Shown piece after piece: positions 47,509 to 59,237 of a stretch of 64,000 nucleotides of DNA (within the stretch, counting starts at the first letter, position 1; each line of letters begins with the position of its first letter). Under the pieces are notes generated by a model, which was not told where the DNA came from, did no database searches, and worked only from the letters and a program-made list of their open reading frames with translations. The stretch comes from Pectobacterium aroidearum (GTDB lineage: Bacteria > Pseudomonadota > Gammaproteobacteria > Enterobacterales > Enterobacteriaceae). A program made the position numbers and the translations under genes. The stretch is from positions 1,984,001 to 2,048,000 of the forward strand of contig NZ_CP065044.1 in the NCBI RefSeq assembly GCF_015689195.1. Direction: 5' to 3'.

Positions 47509-48504
47509 TCAGCGTTTCTGGATATACGTCATTGCCAGCGCGAGCGCCAGAACCAGACCTTTGATGATATCCATGGCGTAGTAAGGCACGGAGAGCATCA
47601 CCAGCCCATTCTGCAAGACGCCAAGAATAACAGCGCCGAGCAGCGTACCCAGCGCGTTCGGTTTGCCGGATCCCGCCAGCGAGAAACCGATGTAGGCTGC
47701 GGCAACGGCATCCATCAAATAGCCACCACCAGCATTGACCTGAGAAGAGCCAATGCGTGATGCCAGCAAGATGCCACCCAATGCCGCGAGTAATGAGGAA
47801 AACACGTACGCCTGTACCCGATAACGCGCGGTACGAATGCCAGCAAGTCGAGCGGCTTCAGGGTTGCCGCCGATGGCATACATCCGGCGACCGTGTTTGG
47901 TAAGGGACAGATATAGCTGCACCAACACCGTTACCGCCAGCATGATGACCACAATGACCGGTACCTGACCCAGTGTGGCAAAGAACTCAGGAATAACGCC
48001 TTCCGCCATTTCACCGCTGGGCAATACCATGTTCTGGGTGATGGAGCCGCCATAGCTGTACGTCATCGCGACGCCCTGGATGACGAACAGACTGGCAAGT
48101 GTCGCGAGCATATCGGGAATCTTCAGTACGACGATAAGAAAGGCGTTGAATAGCCCAACCAGTGTACACAGAAGAAGTGTCAGAACGATCGCGCCTGTGG
48201 TGCCGAATCCGTACCAGACAAAAAGCGAGATAACCAGTGCATTGGCCAGCGACGCCGTTGAGCCCACGGACAGATCAAAACCGCCGACGGACAGCGAGAT
48301 AGAGACGCCAATCGCAATCACCGTGACGATGGCGATAGAACGCAGAATATTGATGATGTTATACGGGTCAAGAAAGTTGTCCGACGCCAGCCCGAAAAGC
48401 GTAATCAGCGCGACAACCGTGATCAGCATGCCCCACTTATAGAGAAACTCGAAAACGTGGTGACGGAAGGGGAGCGCCCCGTTAGATGAAAGTGGGTGAC
48501 TCAC
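47509..48504 (-). CDS. Sugar ABC transporter permease (RbsC family)
   Basis: 331 aa, eight or more membrane segments, BPD_transp_2 family: SVGGFDLSVGSTASL, KIPDMLATLASLFVIQGVA, ALGGILLASRIGSSQVNAGGGYLMDAVAAAYIG, GSGKPNALGTLLGAVILGVLQNGLVML. Such permeases import ribose, xylose, galactose, autoinducer-2 or other polyols and sugars. Its start overlaps the stop of the ATPase gene by four bases. Confidence 0.88.
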   Translation of the reverse strand: MSHPLSSNGALPFRHHVFEFLYKWGMLITVVALITLFGLASDNFLDPYNIINILRSIAIVTVIAIGVSISLSVGGFDLSVGSTASLANALVISLFVWYGFGTTGAIVLTLLLCTLVGLFNAFLIVVLKIPDMLATLASLFVIQGVAMTYSYGGSITQNMVLPSGEMAEGVIPEFFATLGQVPVIVVIMLAVTVLVQLYLSLTKHGRRMYAIGGNPEAARLAGIRTARYRVQAYVFSSLLAALGGILLASRIGSSQVNAGGGYLMDAVAAAYIGFSLAGSGKPNALGTLLGAVILGVLQNGLVMLSVPYYAMDIIKGLVLALALAMTYIQKR

Positions 48505-50012
48505 GCGGGAGTTCCTCCAGTTGAATATAAAAGTAAGGTTTCTTCGTCAATCTCAGCGGCGTTCAGTTCGGCGACAATACGACCATCCCATAACACGCAG
48601 ATGCGATCGCAGAGTCCGACAAGTTCGGAAAATTCGCCCGAGGCATAAATAATGCCTTTTCCCTGACGAGCGAGGCCGTCAATCAGCGTGAACAGATCCT
48701 GCTTGGCCTTGATATCTACGCCTTTGGTGGGTTCATCAAAAATAAGAACTTGTGCTTCACTGCGTAGCCATTTGCCGATAGCCACTTTTTGCTGATTCCC
48801 ACCTGACAGGCGCGCCAGCTTTTGCGTCGGACCGGTGGTGCGAACCGCAAGCTGCTCAACGACCTGTTTCGCCCAGCTAACAGCCTTACTGCGGCTGAAA
48901 ACGCCCCAGCGGGAAAAGCTGTCAGTGGCAGTGATGCTGAGATTCATGGTGACGGATTCATCAATAAAAATGCCTTCTTTACGCCGCTCTTCAGGAACCA
49001 GCGCCAAACCTTGTTCGACGGACTGGTGTGGCGAGTGCGGTCGCCAGGGCTTACCGCGATATTCACCTTGCGCGATTTGGCAGGGTTCCGCGCCGAACAG
49101 CGCTTTACATAGCTCGGTTTTCCCCGCACCTGCCAGCCCGGCAATGCCCAGAATTTCCCCTTTGCGCAGCGTAAGGGAAATATTGTGCAGCAGTGTTTCA
49201 TCGTGCAAACCGGTGACCTGAAGCAGCGTTTCTTCAGCAGGTGCGGTTCGGCGTGGTGGGAAAATATCGTCAAGCCGATGCCCCAGCATTCTCTCCACGA
49301 TCTCTTCACCACTGAGCCCCTGCATCGCGCCGCTGCTGACAAACTCGCCGTCACGCAGGACGGTCAACGTATCGCAGATTTCGCTCAGCTCATGAATACG
49401 GTGGGAAATAAACACGATTCCGATGCCATCCGCCTGCAAACGGCGTACTACCTGAAAGAGGCGAGCGCTTTCGGCCTGATCCAGCGGGGCAGTGGGTTCA
49501 TCTAAAATCAGGAAACGACATTCGTGGGACAAGGCACGGGCGAGCAGAATTTGCTGTTTCTCGGCCAGCGAACAGGTATCCAGTCGCTGACGAACATTCA
49601 GGTGAACGCCAAGTTGATCGAGAAGTACCTGCGCCTGACGGTATATCTGCGGCCAGCTCAGCAGATGCCCGTCTTGTGCCAGCGTATCCAGCATAATGTT
49701 TTCCGCTACGGACAGCGTGGGAACCAGCGCGACATCGACTTCCTGCTGCACCAGATGAATACCGTACCGCTTGGCATCACGCGGTGAATGGACATCGACC
49801 TGCTTGCCATTAATCAGAATGTCGCCCTGATAGTGATCGTAAGCGCCGGATAAGATGGTCATGAGCGTGGATTTACCCGCGCCGTTTGCGCCGGTCAGGG
49901 CATGAATCGAACCACCTTCCAGTGTGAAATTAACCTGCTTGAGGGCGTGGAAACCAGAAAAGGAGATGGAAATGTTCTGCATTTCCAATCGGCTTTGGGC
50001 GGTAGGGATCAT
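48501..50012 (-). CDS. Sugar ABC transporter double ATPase (RbsA/MglA family)
   Basis: 503 aa, two ATPase halves. First: GANGAGKSTLMTILSG near 40, signature CSLAEKQQILLARAL, Walker B LILDEPTAPLD. Second: Walker A GLAGAGKTELCKALFG near 295, signature LSGGNQQKVAIGKWL, and FDEPTKGVDIKAKQ. First gene of a two-gene operon with the permease. No periplasmic binding protein or repressor is next to it, so the substrate-binding partner must be encoded elsewhere or be shared. Confidence 0.88.
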   Translation of the reverse strand: MIPTAQSRLEMQNISISFSGFHALKQVNFTLEGGSIHALTGANGAGKSTLMTILSGAYDHYQGDILINGKQVDVHSPRDAKRYGIHLVQQEVDVALVPTLSVAENIMLDTLAQDGHLLSWPQIYRQAQVLLDQLGVHLNVRQRLDTCSLAEKQQILLARALSHECRFLILDEPTAPLDQAESARLFQVVRRLQADGIGIVFISHRIHELSEICDTLTVLRDGEFVSSGAMQGLSGEEIVERMLGHRLDDIFPPRRTAPAEETLLQVTGLHDETLLHNISLTLRKGEILGIAGLAGAGKTELCKALFGAEPCQIAQGEYRGKPWRPHSPHQSVEQGLALVPEERRKEGIFIDESVTMNLSITATDSFSRWGVFSRSKAVSWAKQVVEQLAVRTTGPTQKLARLSGGNQQKVAIGKWLRSEAQVLIFDEPTKGVDIKAKQDLFTLIDGLARQGKGIIYASGEFSELVGLCDRICVLWDGRIVAELNAAEIDEETLLLYSTGGTPA

Positions 50013-50283
50013 GGTCGGTAACGCTCTTGGCGGTCAGGGTCATGAAATAACGGAAAAGAAAGGTAGCACATATCCCAGAGAATTTAATACAGCTTCAAGT
50101 GTTTGAGATTGGCTGGCTATGAACGAAAAAGCATAAATTAAGTAAAAAAGTTCTTAAGCTGCCGCAAGCAAGTGAATAAGATGGGATTATCAATAGGGTA
50201 GCGCAGCAGATTCATCTACCAGACAAACATAAGATAAAATAAGAGCCGTGCTCACGAGAGTGGTCGGCGAGGAAGATTCAAAC

Positions 50284-51372
50284 ATGCACACAACGACAGT
50301 CCGCGTACAGGTTGGTCCCGCCAACTATTTTTCGTTCTCTGGCGCTATCGATAAGCTGCTGGAGTTTTATCCGCCAGACGTGCTGAAAAACGCGTTGTGG
50401 ATCTACGGTGAGCGGGCGATTGCGGCGGCGCGACCATATTTGCCCGCCGAGTTCGACGCGCCGTCAGCCCGACGCGTTCAGTTTGGTGCGCATTGCAGTG
50501 AAGGTGAAGTTGCAAAACTAGTGGCGCAGGCGGGTGATGACTGTCAGGTTGTCATTGGCGTCGGCGGTGGGGCGGTGCTGGATACCGCGAAGGTCGCCGC
50601 GCGTCATATTGGCGTGCCGCTGGTGGCGATTCCAACCATTGCAGCGACCTGTGCGGCCTGGACGCCGCTGTCCGTCTGGTATAACGATGCCGGACAGGCG
50701 CTGCGCTTCGAAATTTTCACTGACGCTAACCATCTGGTTTTGGTGGAACCGCGAATTCTGCTGGCGGCACCCGTGGAATACCTATTGGCTGGCGTCGGCG
50801 ATACGTTGGCGAAGTGGTATGAAGCCGTGGTGCTTAGCCCTCAGCCAGAAACGCTGCCGCTTTCTGTTCGACTGGGTTTACAGGCCGCATTGGATATCCG
50901 CAATGTGTTGCTACAACAAAGTGCAGCGGCGCTGGAAGCCGTCAAGCGTGGCGAACTGACGCAGGATTTCCTGGATGTGGTGGATGCGATCATTGCCGGA
51001 GGCGGCATGGTTGGCGGGTTGGGGGAGCGTTACACCCGTGTGGCGGCCGCGCATGCGGTTCATAACGGTTTGACGGTGTTGCCGCAAACGGAACGCTTCC
51101 TGCACGGCACTAAAGTTGCTTATGGCATTCTGGTACAGAGCGCCTTGCTAGGGGATAGTGAAACGCTGCGCCAACTGAAAGCGGCGTTTAAGGCGTTTGG
51201 TTTACCAACCTCACTGGCTGCACTGGATGTGGATATTCACGATCGCGCGGCGCTTCAGGCTGTTATTGCTCGAACTTTGCAGGCGGGAGAATCCATTCAT
51301 TATCTGCCGTTGGCGCTTAATGAAGGCGTGTTGATGGCAGCTTTTACTACCGTTGAATCTACTGAAGAATAA
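50284..51372 (+). CDS. hcxA: Hydroxycarboxylate dehydrogenase A-like (YbdH/HcxA)
   Basis: 362 aa from the ATG at 50284 (GAGGAAG ribosome site), the same length as E. coli HcxA. Glycerol-dehydrogenase-like fold: VVIGVGGGAVLDTAK for NAD(P), PTIAATCAAWTPLSVWYND, and the metal site AHAVHNGL with FLHGTKVAYG. E. coli HcxA reduces 2-oxobutanoate and 2-oxoglutarate with NADPH. In E. coli ybdH is elsewhere; here it is divergent from the sugar ABC operon with 271 bp between. Confidence 0.85.
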   Translation: MHTTTVRVQVGPANYFSFSGAIDKLLEFYPPDVLKNALWIYGERAIAAARPYLPAEFDAPSARRVQFGAHCSEGEVAKLVAQAGDDCQVVIGVGGGAVLDTAKVAARHIGVPLVAIPTIAATCAAWTPLSVWYNDAGQALRFEIFTDANHLVLVEPRILLAAPVEYLLAGVGDTLAKWYEAVVLSPQPETLPLSVRLGLQAALDIRNVLLQQSAAALEAVKRGELTQDFLDVVDAIIAGGGMVGGLGERYTRVAAAHAVHNGLTVLPQTERFLHGTKVAYGILVQSALLGDSETLRQLKAAFKAFGLPTSLAALDVDIHDRAALQAVIARTLQAGESIHYLPLALNEGVLMAAFTTVESTEE

Positions 51373-51386
51373 ACGGATGCGAAGAA

Positions 51387-51408
51387 GCGGAGAGAGAACT
51401 CTCTCCGC
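51387..51408. terminator. Hairpin downstream of hcxA
   Basis: Perfect 10-bp stem GCGGAGAGAG (51387-51396) and CTCTCTCCGC (51399-51408) 14 bp after the hcxA stop and before the convergent KTSC gene. No strong T-tract; probably a shared end of transcripts. Confidence 0.6.
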
Positions 51409-51437
51409 CCTTAACGACTATTCTTTATCTTTAAAAG

Positions 51438-51650
51438 CTACTGTGTTTTCTCGTAGGGGAATGAATTTTTGATGTAGCTGGCGTAGTAACGGTACTTCGT
51501 CTTGCTTGCCATCAGCTCTTCATAAATCATGCGTGCGACGCCGCTATAGAGGTAAATGCTCCCATTCAGCATTTCGACTTCTAACTGACTTTTTTCTGCA
51601 TCGTATCCGACTGAAAACAACTCTGTTGATGAAACTCGTTTTCTCTGCAA
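51438..51650 (-). CDS. KTSC domain protein
   Basis: 70 aa, a KTSC domain: SSTELFSVGYDAEKSQLEVEMLNGSIYLYSGVA. These small proteins are often associated with lysyl-tRNA synthetase or found as phage and accessory proteins; function unclear. The C-terminus YYASYIKNSFPYEKTQ is typical. It stands alone between two intergenic stretches. Confidence 0.75.
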   Translation of the reverse strand: MQRKRVSSTELFSVGYDAEKSQLEVEMLNGSIYLYSGVARMIYEELMASKTKYRYYASYIKNSFPYEKTQ

Positions 51651-51889
51651 AATTAATCACTCCCAACGTATCAATGCCGCATCCTGACGGTATACCACCT
51701 TTCGAGCCTTCTAACCATATTGTGTTATAACCTGAAAAATAGAGTTACAGCTCGAAATATATCGCGGGTAAACAGCAGCATATCGTTATTAGATCATGAA
51801 TAATCAGTAAACGCTCACAGAATTCTTGCTCTGTCGCTTCCCTATCGATTTGTTATTCATCCCCGATCAGGAGAGGGTCTATTGCCTCG

Positions 51890-52534
51890 TTAATCCTGAG
51901 CGAGAGCGCGTTGAAACGCTGGCTGGCTCTCTATCCGCTCAATGTATTGCTGGATATGCGGATAGCGGTTGAAATCCAGACGCGTTTTCGCTAACACCAA
52001 TGGGACTGCCATTTGTATATCGGCACCGCTGAGCGACTCTCCTGCAAACCAGTCTTGTGTGCTCAAATGCTGTTCGATGAACTGAAGTTGCGTCGTCAGT
52101 CTCGGCACAATAAAGGCCTTCTCGATGCTCTGCACAATTTTGCGTGCGATGGGGCGGATGAAAAACGGCATCGGCGCGGATTCTGTTTTTGCCAATACCA
52201 AGCGCATTACCAGCAGCGGCATGAGTGAACCTTCAGCGAAATGCAGCCAGAAGCGATAGTCCAGTAGCGCTTGTCCGTTCTGTGGACGGAGTCTGCCATT
52301 GCCGTAAGTCTCAATCAGGTATTCCACAATGGCTCCGGATTCGGCAATCGTGAGTTCGCCATCGGTAATCACCGGTGATTTACCTAACGGATGAATTTGT
52401 TTGAGCGATGCGGGAGCACTAAATGTTTTTGGGTCACGCGCGTAGCGAATGATTTCATAATCAACGCCCAGCTCTTCTAACAGCCAGGTCACGCGGGTTG
52501 AACGGGATTTTTCGAGGTGATGAACGTGTATCAT
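51890..52534 (-). CDS. Glutathione S-transferase family protein
   Basis: 214 aa from the ATG at 52534 (AGGAAAT ribosome site). Thioredoxin-like N-terminal domain (about 1-80) with EKSRSTRVTWLLEEL and PVITDGELTIAESGAIVEYL (glutathione-binding), and a helical C-terminal domain containing GADIQMAVPLVLA. Cytosolic; substrate unknown. Upstream of it is a divergent or separate control region shared with the formaldehyde genes. Confidence 0.88.
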   Translation of the reverse strand: MIHVHHLEKSRSTRVTWLLEELGVDYEIIRYARDPKTFSAPASLKQIHPLGKSPVITDGELTIAESGAIVEYLIETYGNGRLRPQNGQALLDYRFWLHFAEGSLMPLLVMRLVLAKTESAPMPFFIRPIARKIVQSIEKAFIVPRLTTQLQFIEQHLSTQDWFAGESLSGADIQMAVPLVLAKTRLDFNRYPHIQQYIERIESQPAFQRALAQD

Positions 52535-52724
52535 CAAGATTTCCTTTTTTTCTTTTTTGATCCGTTAAGGCCGCACGCGGCAGGTGCGCTCGCGTTGTTC
52601 AGGGATTACGGCGATTGGGTTATTGCAGGGAGAGAAAACGCGCTCAGGAGATTCCTGAGCGCGGCGCTCAACGAGGTAAGCATAGCACCATTATTCGAGC
52701 TGCTATTCTTCAAACAGCGAGCAG

Positions 52725-53570
52725 TTATTCTTCAAACAGATAGTGCGCGTGGAAGCGCAGATGATCTTCGATAAAACTGGCGATGAAGAAATAGCTGTGG
52801 TCATAGCCGGACTGTGTCCGCAACGTCAGCGGCCAGTCATACTGGCTTGCCAGCGCTTCCAGTTTCGCCGGTTGCAACTGGTCGGGGAGGAACTGATCGC
52901 AGTCTCCCTGATCGACCAACATTGGTAGCTTCTTCTGGCTATTTGCCAGCAAATGGCAGCTATCATACTGCAACCACTGCGTTTCATCCTCGCCGAGATA
53001 GGCGGTAAGCGCCTTGCGTCCCCAGGGAACCTGACTTGGGTTAACGATCGGCGCAAACGCGGATGCAGACAGGAATTGCTCTGGGTTGCGTAGCGCCAGC
53101 ATTAGCGCGCCGTGTCCGCCCATCGAATGCCCACTGATAGACTGACGACGGTTCACGTTAAAATGCTGCTGGATCAACGCTGGCAGTTCGCTGCTGATAT
53201 AGTCATACATCCGGTAGTGTGCCGACCAAGGCGCCTGCGTGGCATTCACGTAGAATCCCGCGCCTTGACCCAGATCGTATCCGGTATCATCTGCTACGCC
53301 GTCACCACGCGGGCTGGTGTCAGGCATCACCAGCACCAGACCCAGCTCGGAGGCAACGCGCTGCGCGCCTGCTTTCGTCGTAAAGTTTTCGTCGTTGCAG
53401 GTTAACCCGGACAGCCAGTAAAGCACGGGCGGCGGCGTGTCATCCTGCGTCGGCGGCAGATAAATGCTGAACGTCATCGTGGTGTTCAGCGTGTCTGACA
53501 CATGGCGGTAACGCTGTTGCCAGCCGCCAAACATACGGTGTTCTTCCAGCAGTTCCAGTGATGAGGTCAT
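52725..53570 (-). CDS. fghA: S-formylglutathione hydrolase
   Basis: 281 aa esterase D family. Nucleophile S149 in SISGHSMGG, Asp in DQGDCDQFL and His in GYDHSYFFI. Hydrolyses S-formylglutathione to formate and glutathione, the second step of formaldehyde detoxification. It follows the dehydrogenase gene by 41 bp in the same direction, so the two form an operon. In E. coli the yeiG paralogue holds this position. Confidence 0.92.
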   Translation of the reverse strand: MTSSLELLEEHRMFGGWQQRYRHVSDTLNTTMTFSIYLPPTQDDTPPPVLYWLSGLTCNDENFTTKAGAQRVASELGLVLVMPDTSPRGDGVADDTGYDLGQGAGFYVNATQAPWSAHYRMYDYISSELPALIQQHFNVNRRQSISGHSMGGHGALMLALRNPEQFLSASAFAPIVNPSQVPWGRKALTAYLGEDETQWLQYDSCHLLANSQKKLPMLVDQGDCDQFLPDQLQPAKLEALASQYDWPLTLRTQSGYDHSYFFIASFIEDHLRFHAHYLFEE

Positions 53571-53611
53571 CGCTGTACAGCCTCCTTTTTCTGTTCCTGA
53601 CGGTGGTGCAA

Positions 53612-54745
<1,134 letters not shown>

Positions 54746-54846
54746 CTAATGGCATTCCGTTATGGGTTGTAAGTTGAATGATAGGACGTGGCATTCATCA
54801 CCGTATCGTCCTGTCTTGAAAATGGTCGCTCAGGGAAGATAAGGGA

Positions 54847-55737
54847 TTATTCCTGCTGAGCGGGTGGTTCAATCATGCTGCTCTGTTCAATAATGAGCTT
54901 TTTCAGCGCCTCGACATTAGGGCCGAAGGCGTCACGTCGCCAGACGAGCCACGTGGACGCATCGGCGATATCGGGCGGTAATTCATGTACCTGAACGCGC
55001 GCGCCAGCGGGCAGCGATTCCAGGATGGCATACGGGAGCATGGCAAGTCCGGCACCACTGGCTACACAGGCAAGCATGGCATGGTATGAGTGGATCTCCA
55101 TGATAGTACCGGGCACTACACCATCCTGTCGGAACCAGCTCTCAAGGCGCTTTCGATAGGAACAGCTGGGGCGGAAAGCAAACAGCGTATCGTTGCTCGC
55201 ATCTCGCGCATGAGTAATCGGCGCGTGCGTCGTGTCGGATATCAGCACGAGACGTTCCGTAAAACATGCGCAGCCATTCAGCTCATCGTAGACGACAGGG
55301 CCATCGACTAACGCAGCGGCCAGCGTTCCCGCGCGCACACGCTCAATGATTTCCCCGGATGTGCCGGTATTCAGAGACAGCGAGACGTTGGGGTAACGCT
55401 GATGGTAAGCCGCTAATAGCGTGGGCAAACGGGTTGCCGCAGTGCTTTCCATCGAGCCTAACGCGAAATTACCTGCGGGTTCACCCGTGCGCGTCATGCT
55501 GATCGCTTCTTCGCTAAGCGCCAGAATGCGCTGCGCATAGCATAAGAAATTGTGCCCGATAGGGGACAGGCGCAGACGCTGTTTCTCGCGGATGAACAGA
55601 TCGGTACCCAATTCCTGTTCCAACTGGCGTAACCGCGTGGTCAGATTTGAGGGCACCCGATGAAGCTGTTCCGCGGCGCGTGCGACTGAACCTGTTTCGG
55701 CAACGAGGCAGAACATGCGGAGCTGGGTCAAATCCAT
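54847..55737 (-). CDS. LysR-type regulator upstream of frmA-fghA
   Basis: 296 aa. HTH LRMFCLVAETGSVARAAEQLHRVPSNLTTRLRQLE, effector domain from about 90. It sits 113 bp upstream of frmA and is co-directional, so it may control the formaldehyde pair in place of FrmR; this is inference from position. Typical length and no damage. Confidence 0.75.
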   Translation of the reverse strand: MDLTQLRMFCLVAETGSVARAAEQLHRVPSNLTTRLRQLEQELGTDLFIREKQRLRLSPIGHNFLCYAQRILALSEEAISMTRTGEPAGNFALGSMESTAATRLPTLLAAYHQRYPNVSLSLNTGTSGEIIERVRAGTLAAALVDGPVVYDELNGCACFTERLVLISDTTHAPITHARDASNDTLFAFRPSCSYRKRLESWFRQDGVVPGTIMEIHSYHAMLACVASGAGLAMLPYAILESLPAGARVQVHELPPDIADASTWLVWRRDAFGPNVEALKKLIIEQSSMIEPPAQQE

Positions 55738-56200
55738 ATCTTTCTCTTTTTGTAATGAACTGGCGTTTGATTATTCATTTTTTGTGAAGTGTAGCGGCAA
55801 GCTGCGCATTTCGCAACTGTCTTACGCCACACTGATACGAACGTAACGTAAACCAGCGGTATGCAGACCTCGCACGAATGTGAAAATGACGGGCGTAATT
55901 ATCATCAGGATTAATATTTGGACATAGAAAGAGATAAAATGATCGCGGCCTGAATTAATAGCACCACAATCAACTTTACAACTTATATGGGTATATTTTC
56001 TAAAGCAGAGGCGTGAATGGAAAATAAGAATAATCACAGAAAAATAAAACTGTATTTTACCGTGATGTAATCGCGGAGGAGAGAAAATAAATAGATAATT
56101 AAAATAAACAGTTAAATGTGTAGATAAATTGTTGCAACGAAGCAATAGCCAAAAACTATCGCATTTCTTCATTTTGATCGCATTTGTTGATGAGAAGGCG
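55738..56200. other. AT-rich region upstream of the chemoreceptor
   Basis: About 460 bp before the sigma-28 promoter. It contains the LysR promoter region and an AT-rich stretch with a minus-strand open frame (55822-56172). That frame is hydrophobic and low in complexity, has no ribosome site, and is probably not a gene. Confidence 0.4.
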
Positions 56201-56227
56201 TAAAGTGCCCACGCAAAGTGCCGATAA
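56201..56227 (+). promoter_or_regulatory. Sigma-28 (FliA) flagellar promoter
   Basis: TAAA (56201-56204), exactly 15 bases, then GCCGATAA (56220-56227), a perfect match to the enterobacterial sigma-28 consensus. It implies expression of the chemoreceptor with the flagellar class 3 genes. The predicted 5' leader is about 195 nt. Confidence 0.88.
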
Positions 56228-56428
56228 TGTTAATGTATGGTAGGAATATCTTATCGTTATTGTAAGGAAGTGTATCTTTTGGTCATTAAAGGAAAATAAC
56301 TCTAACTAATGAGAGCCTCTGCTCTTCATTAAATGACGTAACACCAGGCGTATTTCCAATTAAAAATGTGCAGCCATGTTGCAGAAAGCGCAGAGGAAAG
56401 TCGCCAAGATAATTTATAGGAGTCTTCT

Positions 56429-58111
56429 GTGAATTTTTTAAAAAATATCACCATCAGGGCAATGCTTTTAACAATATTGGGTCTGTTTCTGGCTGTATGG
56501 GGGGGAGCATCTTTCTTTACTACCACCTCGTTGAGTAGCATGACCAAACTATTGGAATCCGGCGAAACTCAGCGTAAAAACGTAGAGAAGCTGGTAAAAG
56601 GCAATGACCAGTATTTTCGTACGGTTACTCGTCTTTTACGCTCAATGGATTTCCAGCAAACGGGCGAAACGGCGGAAGCAGAAAAAATATTTACGTCCGC
56701 AACTACCGCATTTAAAAACACGTCGGATCAACTGGCTGCGTTTAAAGCCGTTGAGCACGCCGGTGTCAGCAAGGAAACCGCGGATAATATGATCGCTGCG
56801 TGGACTCAGTTACTGGATAACGGACTGACGCCGATGCTGAACGCCGCACGTGAGAATCGACAGGAGGAATTTCGTCAGCTTTTCCGTAAAACCTACCCGC
56901 CGTTGAGCGTGGCGTTTGGCGCGAATATGGAAAAATATCAGACCGCGATTCTTTCATCGTCGGAAGCGTCAATGAATGAGGTCTACGGTCTGGTTGGCTG
57001 GAGTAATCACATCCTGCTCGGTGCGGCAGTTCTTGGATTGCTCATCCTGCTGCTGACGGATCGCTATCTGGTTAACTATCTGGTCAAGCCGTTGAATATG
57101 ATCAAAGGGTATTTCCAGGTGCTGGCTGCCGGGCAACTAAACCACCCGATAGACGAGTTTGGTCGTAACTGTGCCGGACAGCTGATTCCTTATCTGAAAG
57201 AGATGCAAGGCAGTCTGGTTAATACCGTCTCTATTATCCGCGACAGCTCGGCATCGATTCATCAGGGCTCCAGCGAAATCAAAAGCGGCAATAACGATTT
57301 GTCCGCGCGCACCGAACAGCAGGCTGCGGCACTGGAACAAACTGCCGCCAGTATGGAAGAGTTGAGCGCGACGGTGAAACAGAATGCCGATAACGTTCAT
57401 CAAGCCACTAAGTTGGCGCAGGACGCTTCCGTTGCGGCGAAGAAAGGAGGCGACGTCACGGCAGATGTGATGGCGACGATGGCAAGCATTACGACCAGCT
57501 CGAAGAAAATTGCTGACATCACCAGCGTGATTAACGGTATTGCCTTCCAGACCAACATTCTGGCGTTGAACGCAGCGGTAGAAGCTGCCAGAGCCGGTGA
57601 ACAGGGGCGTGGCTTTGCGGTGGTTGCGGGCGAAGTTCGTAATCTGGCGCAGCGCAGTGCTCAGGCGGCGAAGGAAATTGAAAGCTTGATTACAGAGTCG
57701 GTTGAACGTATCAACACGGGGTCAAATCAGGTGACACAAACTGGCGAAGCGATGGATTCCATCATTTCCGCCATTACCCGCGTAAACGATCTGATGGGAG
57801 AAATCGCATCGGCATCGGATGAGCAGAGCCGCGGTATTACGCAGATTGGTCAGGCGGTGACCGAGATGGATGGCGTGACACAGCAGAACGCCGCGCTGGT
57901 GCAGGAGTCTGCTGCTGCGGCTGCCTCGCTGGAAGATCAGGCCCGTCAGTTAACTGAGGCTGTATCGGTATTCCAGCTGTCGGCCGCAGAGGCGCATCGT
58001 CGTCCTCAGCAGCGTCTGGCGGAGAGAGCGCCAGCGGTAGAGAAGCCGATGCTATTAGCGGCTGCTGGCGGTAAAAAAGGTAATGCTAACGACAACTGGG
58101 AAACCTTCTGA
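56429..58111 (+). CDS. Methyl-accepting chemotaxis protein
   Basis: 560 aa with a GTG start and an AGGAG ribosome site. TM1 about 10-30, a four-helix periplasmic ligand domain, TM2 about 190-210, HAMP about 215-265, and the cytoplasmic coiled coil with the tip [21 protein letters not shown]. The C-terminus ends DNWETF, giving the NWETF pentapeptide that tethers CheR and CheB in high-abundance receptors such as Tar and Tsr. Ligand not predictable. Own terminator. Confidence 0.94.
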   Translation: MNFLKNITIRAMLLTILGLFLAVWGGASFFTTTSLSSMTKLLESGETQRKNVEKLVKGNDQYFRTVTRLLRSMDFQQTGETAEAEKIFTSATTAFKNTSDQLAAFKAVEHAGVSKETADNMIAAWTQLLDNGLTPMLNAARENRQEEFRQLFRKTYPPLSVAFGANMEKYQTAILSSSEASMNEVYGLVGWSNHILLGAAVLGLLILLLTDRYLVNYLVKPLNMIKGYFQVLAAGQLNHPIDEFGRNCAGQLIPYLKEMQGSLVNTVSIIRDSSASIHQGSSEIKSGNNDLSARTEQQAAALEQTAASMEELSATVKQNADNVHQATKLAQDASVAAKKGGDVTADVMATMASITTSSKKIADITSVINGIAFQTNILALNAAVEAARAGEQGRGFAVVAGEVRNLAQRSAQAAKEIESLITESVERINTGSNQVTQTGEAMDSIISAITRVNDLMGEIASASDEQSRGITQIGQAVTEMDGVTQQNAALVQESAAAAASLEDQARQLTEAVSVFQLSAAEAHRRPQQRLAERAPAVEKPMLLAAAGGKKGNANDNWETF

Positions 58112-58437
58112 TCATCCCACGACACGCGGCGTCAGACGGCTGACGACCGCAAAAATCGAGTGATTTTCCACTAAAACACCGGGATAACCTCCCGGTGTTT
58201 TTTCATTTACCACGGAACATTGGTGACTGAAGCGTGGTTTTTCTGTGCATAAAATTCGCGCCTCATTACTGCACACTGGCACATCCGCTGGGCTTGATAA
58301 CTTGAATCTATTTCAACAATCATGACATACAATCGCTGGATAATCGTGACTCTCTCAACTAGAGTGTTGACGGCGCTAGGGTCTAATCAAGGCCGTGATA
58401 GTGCGATAGGCATAGTTACACCTGCAGGAGAATAATA
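58112..58437. other. Chemoreceptor-folE intergenic region
   Basis: Contains the chemoreceptor terminator (annotated separately) and, on the right, the presumed folE promoter region with a palindromic-looking CTCTCAACTAGAG and a purine-rich ribosome site (CAGGAG) at 58425-58432. No gene is seen. Confidence 0.45.
58173..58203 (+). terminator. Chemoreceptor terminator
   Basis: 12-bp stem (58173-58184 with 58190-58201; AAAACACCGGGA and its complement), loop TAACC, then T to 58203. Confidence 0.88.
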
Positions 58438-59100
58438 ATGTCATCACTAAGTAAAGAAGCCGTTATGGTGCACGAAGCGCTGCTGGCACGCGGTCTGGAA
58501 ACGCCGCTGCGCGGAGCGTTGTTAGATCGAGATACGCGTAAGCAACGTATTGCCGAGCATATGACGGAAATTATGAATTTGCTGAGCCTTGACCTGAGCG
58601 ATGACAGTCTGGCTGAAACACCGACGCGTATCGCCAAAATGTACGTTGATGAAATATTCTCCGGTTTGGACTACGCCAATTTCCCCAAAATCACCATCAT
58701 TGAAAACAAAATGAAGGTTGATGAAATGGTCACCGTGCGTGATATCACACTGACCAGCACCTGCGAACACCATTTCGTGACGATCGATGGGAAAGCAACG
58801 GTGGCGTATATTCCGAAAGATGGCGTCATCGGCTTGTCGAAGCTCAACCGAATCGTCCAGTTTTTCTCTCAGCGCCCTCAGGTGCAGGAGCGCTTGACGC
58901 AGCAGATCCTCGTCGCGCTACAAACGCTCTTGGGCACGAATAACGTCGCGGTTTCGATTGATGCGGTGCATTACTGCGTGAAAGCCCGCGGTATTCGCGA
59001 TGCAACCAGCGCCACGACCACGACATCGCTCGGCGGGTTGTTTAAATCTAGCCAGAACACGCGTCAGGAATTCTTGCGCGCCGTGCGCCACCATAATTAA
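58438..59100 (+). CDS. folE: GTP cyclohydrolase I
   Basis: 220 aa. Zinc ligands C109 and H112 in TSTCEHHF and C180 in VHYCVKARG. Converts GTP to 7,8-dihydroneopterin triphosphate, the first step of folate synthesis. Nearly identical in layout to E. coli FolE. Followed by yeiB on the same strand with a 137-bp gap. Confidence 0.97.
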   Translation: MSSLSKEAVMVHEALLARGLETPLRGALLDRDTRKQRIAEHMTEIMNLLSLDLSDDSLAETPTRIAKMYVDEIFSGLDYANFPKITIIENKMKVDEMVTVRDITLTSTCEHHFVTIDGKATVAYIPKDGVIGLSKLNRIVQFFSQRPQVQERLTQQILVALQTLLGTNNVAVSIDAVHYCVKARGIRDATSATTTTSLGGLFKSSQNTRQEFLRAVRHHN

Positions 59101-59237
59101 GCCTGCTCTTATCGGCGATGATGAAGGAAATACCCTCGTCATCGCCACATCGGTCATTGTCAAATCAGCAAGTACCTTCGCTTTTTCCCTTTCTGTGCAT
59201 ACAATCGCTACTTCGATGATTTGAAAATGTAATTTGT

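Noticed and set aside
47509..50012. mgl galactose operon (expected near yeiB in E. coli)
   Set aside because: Only permease and ATPase are present, without mglB or galS, and the location differs, so I did not use mgl gene names.
55822..56172. Minus-strand open frame of 116 codons
   Set aside because: Hydrophobic, AT-driven composition, no ribosome site, no recognisable family, and it lies in a promoter region.
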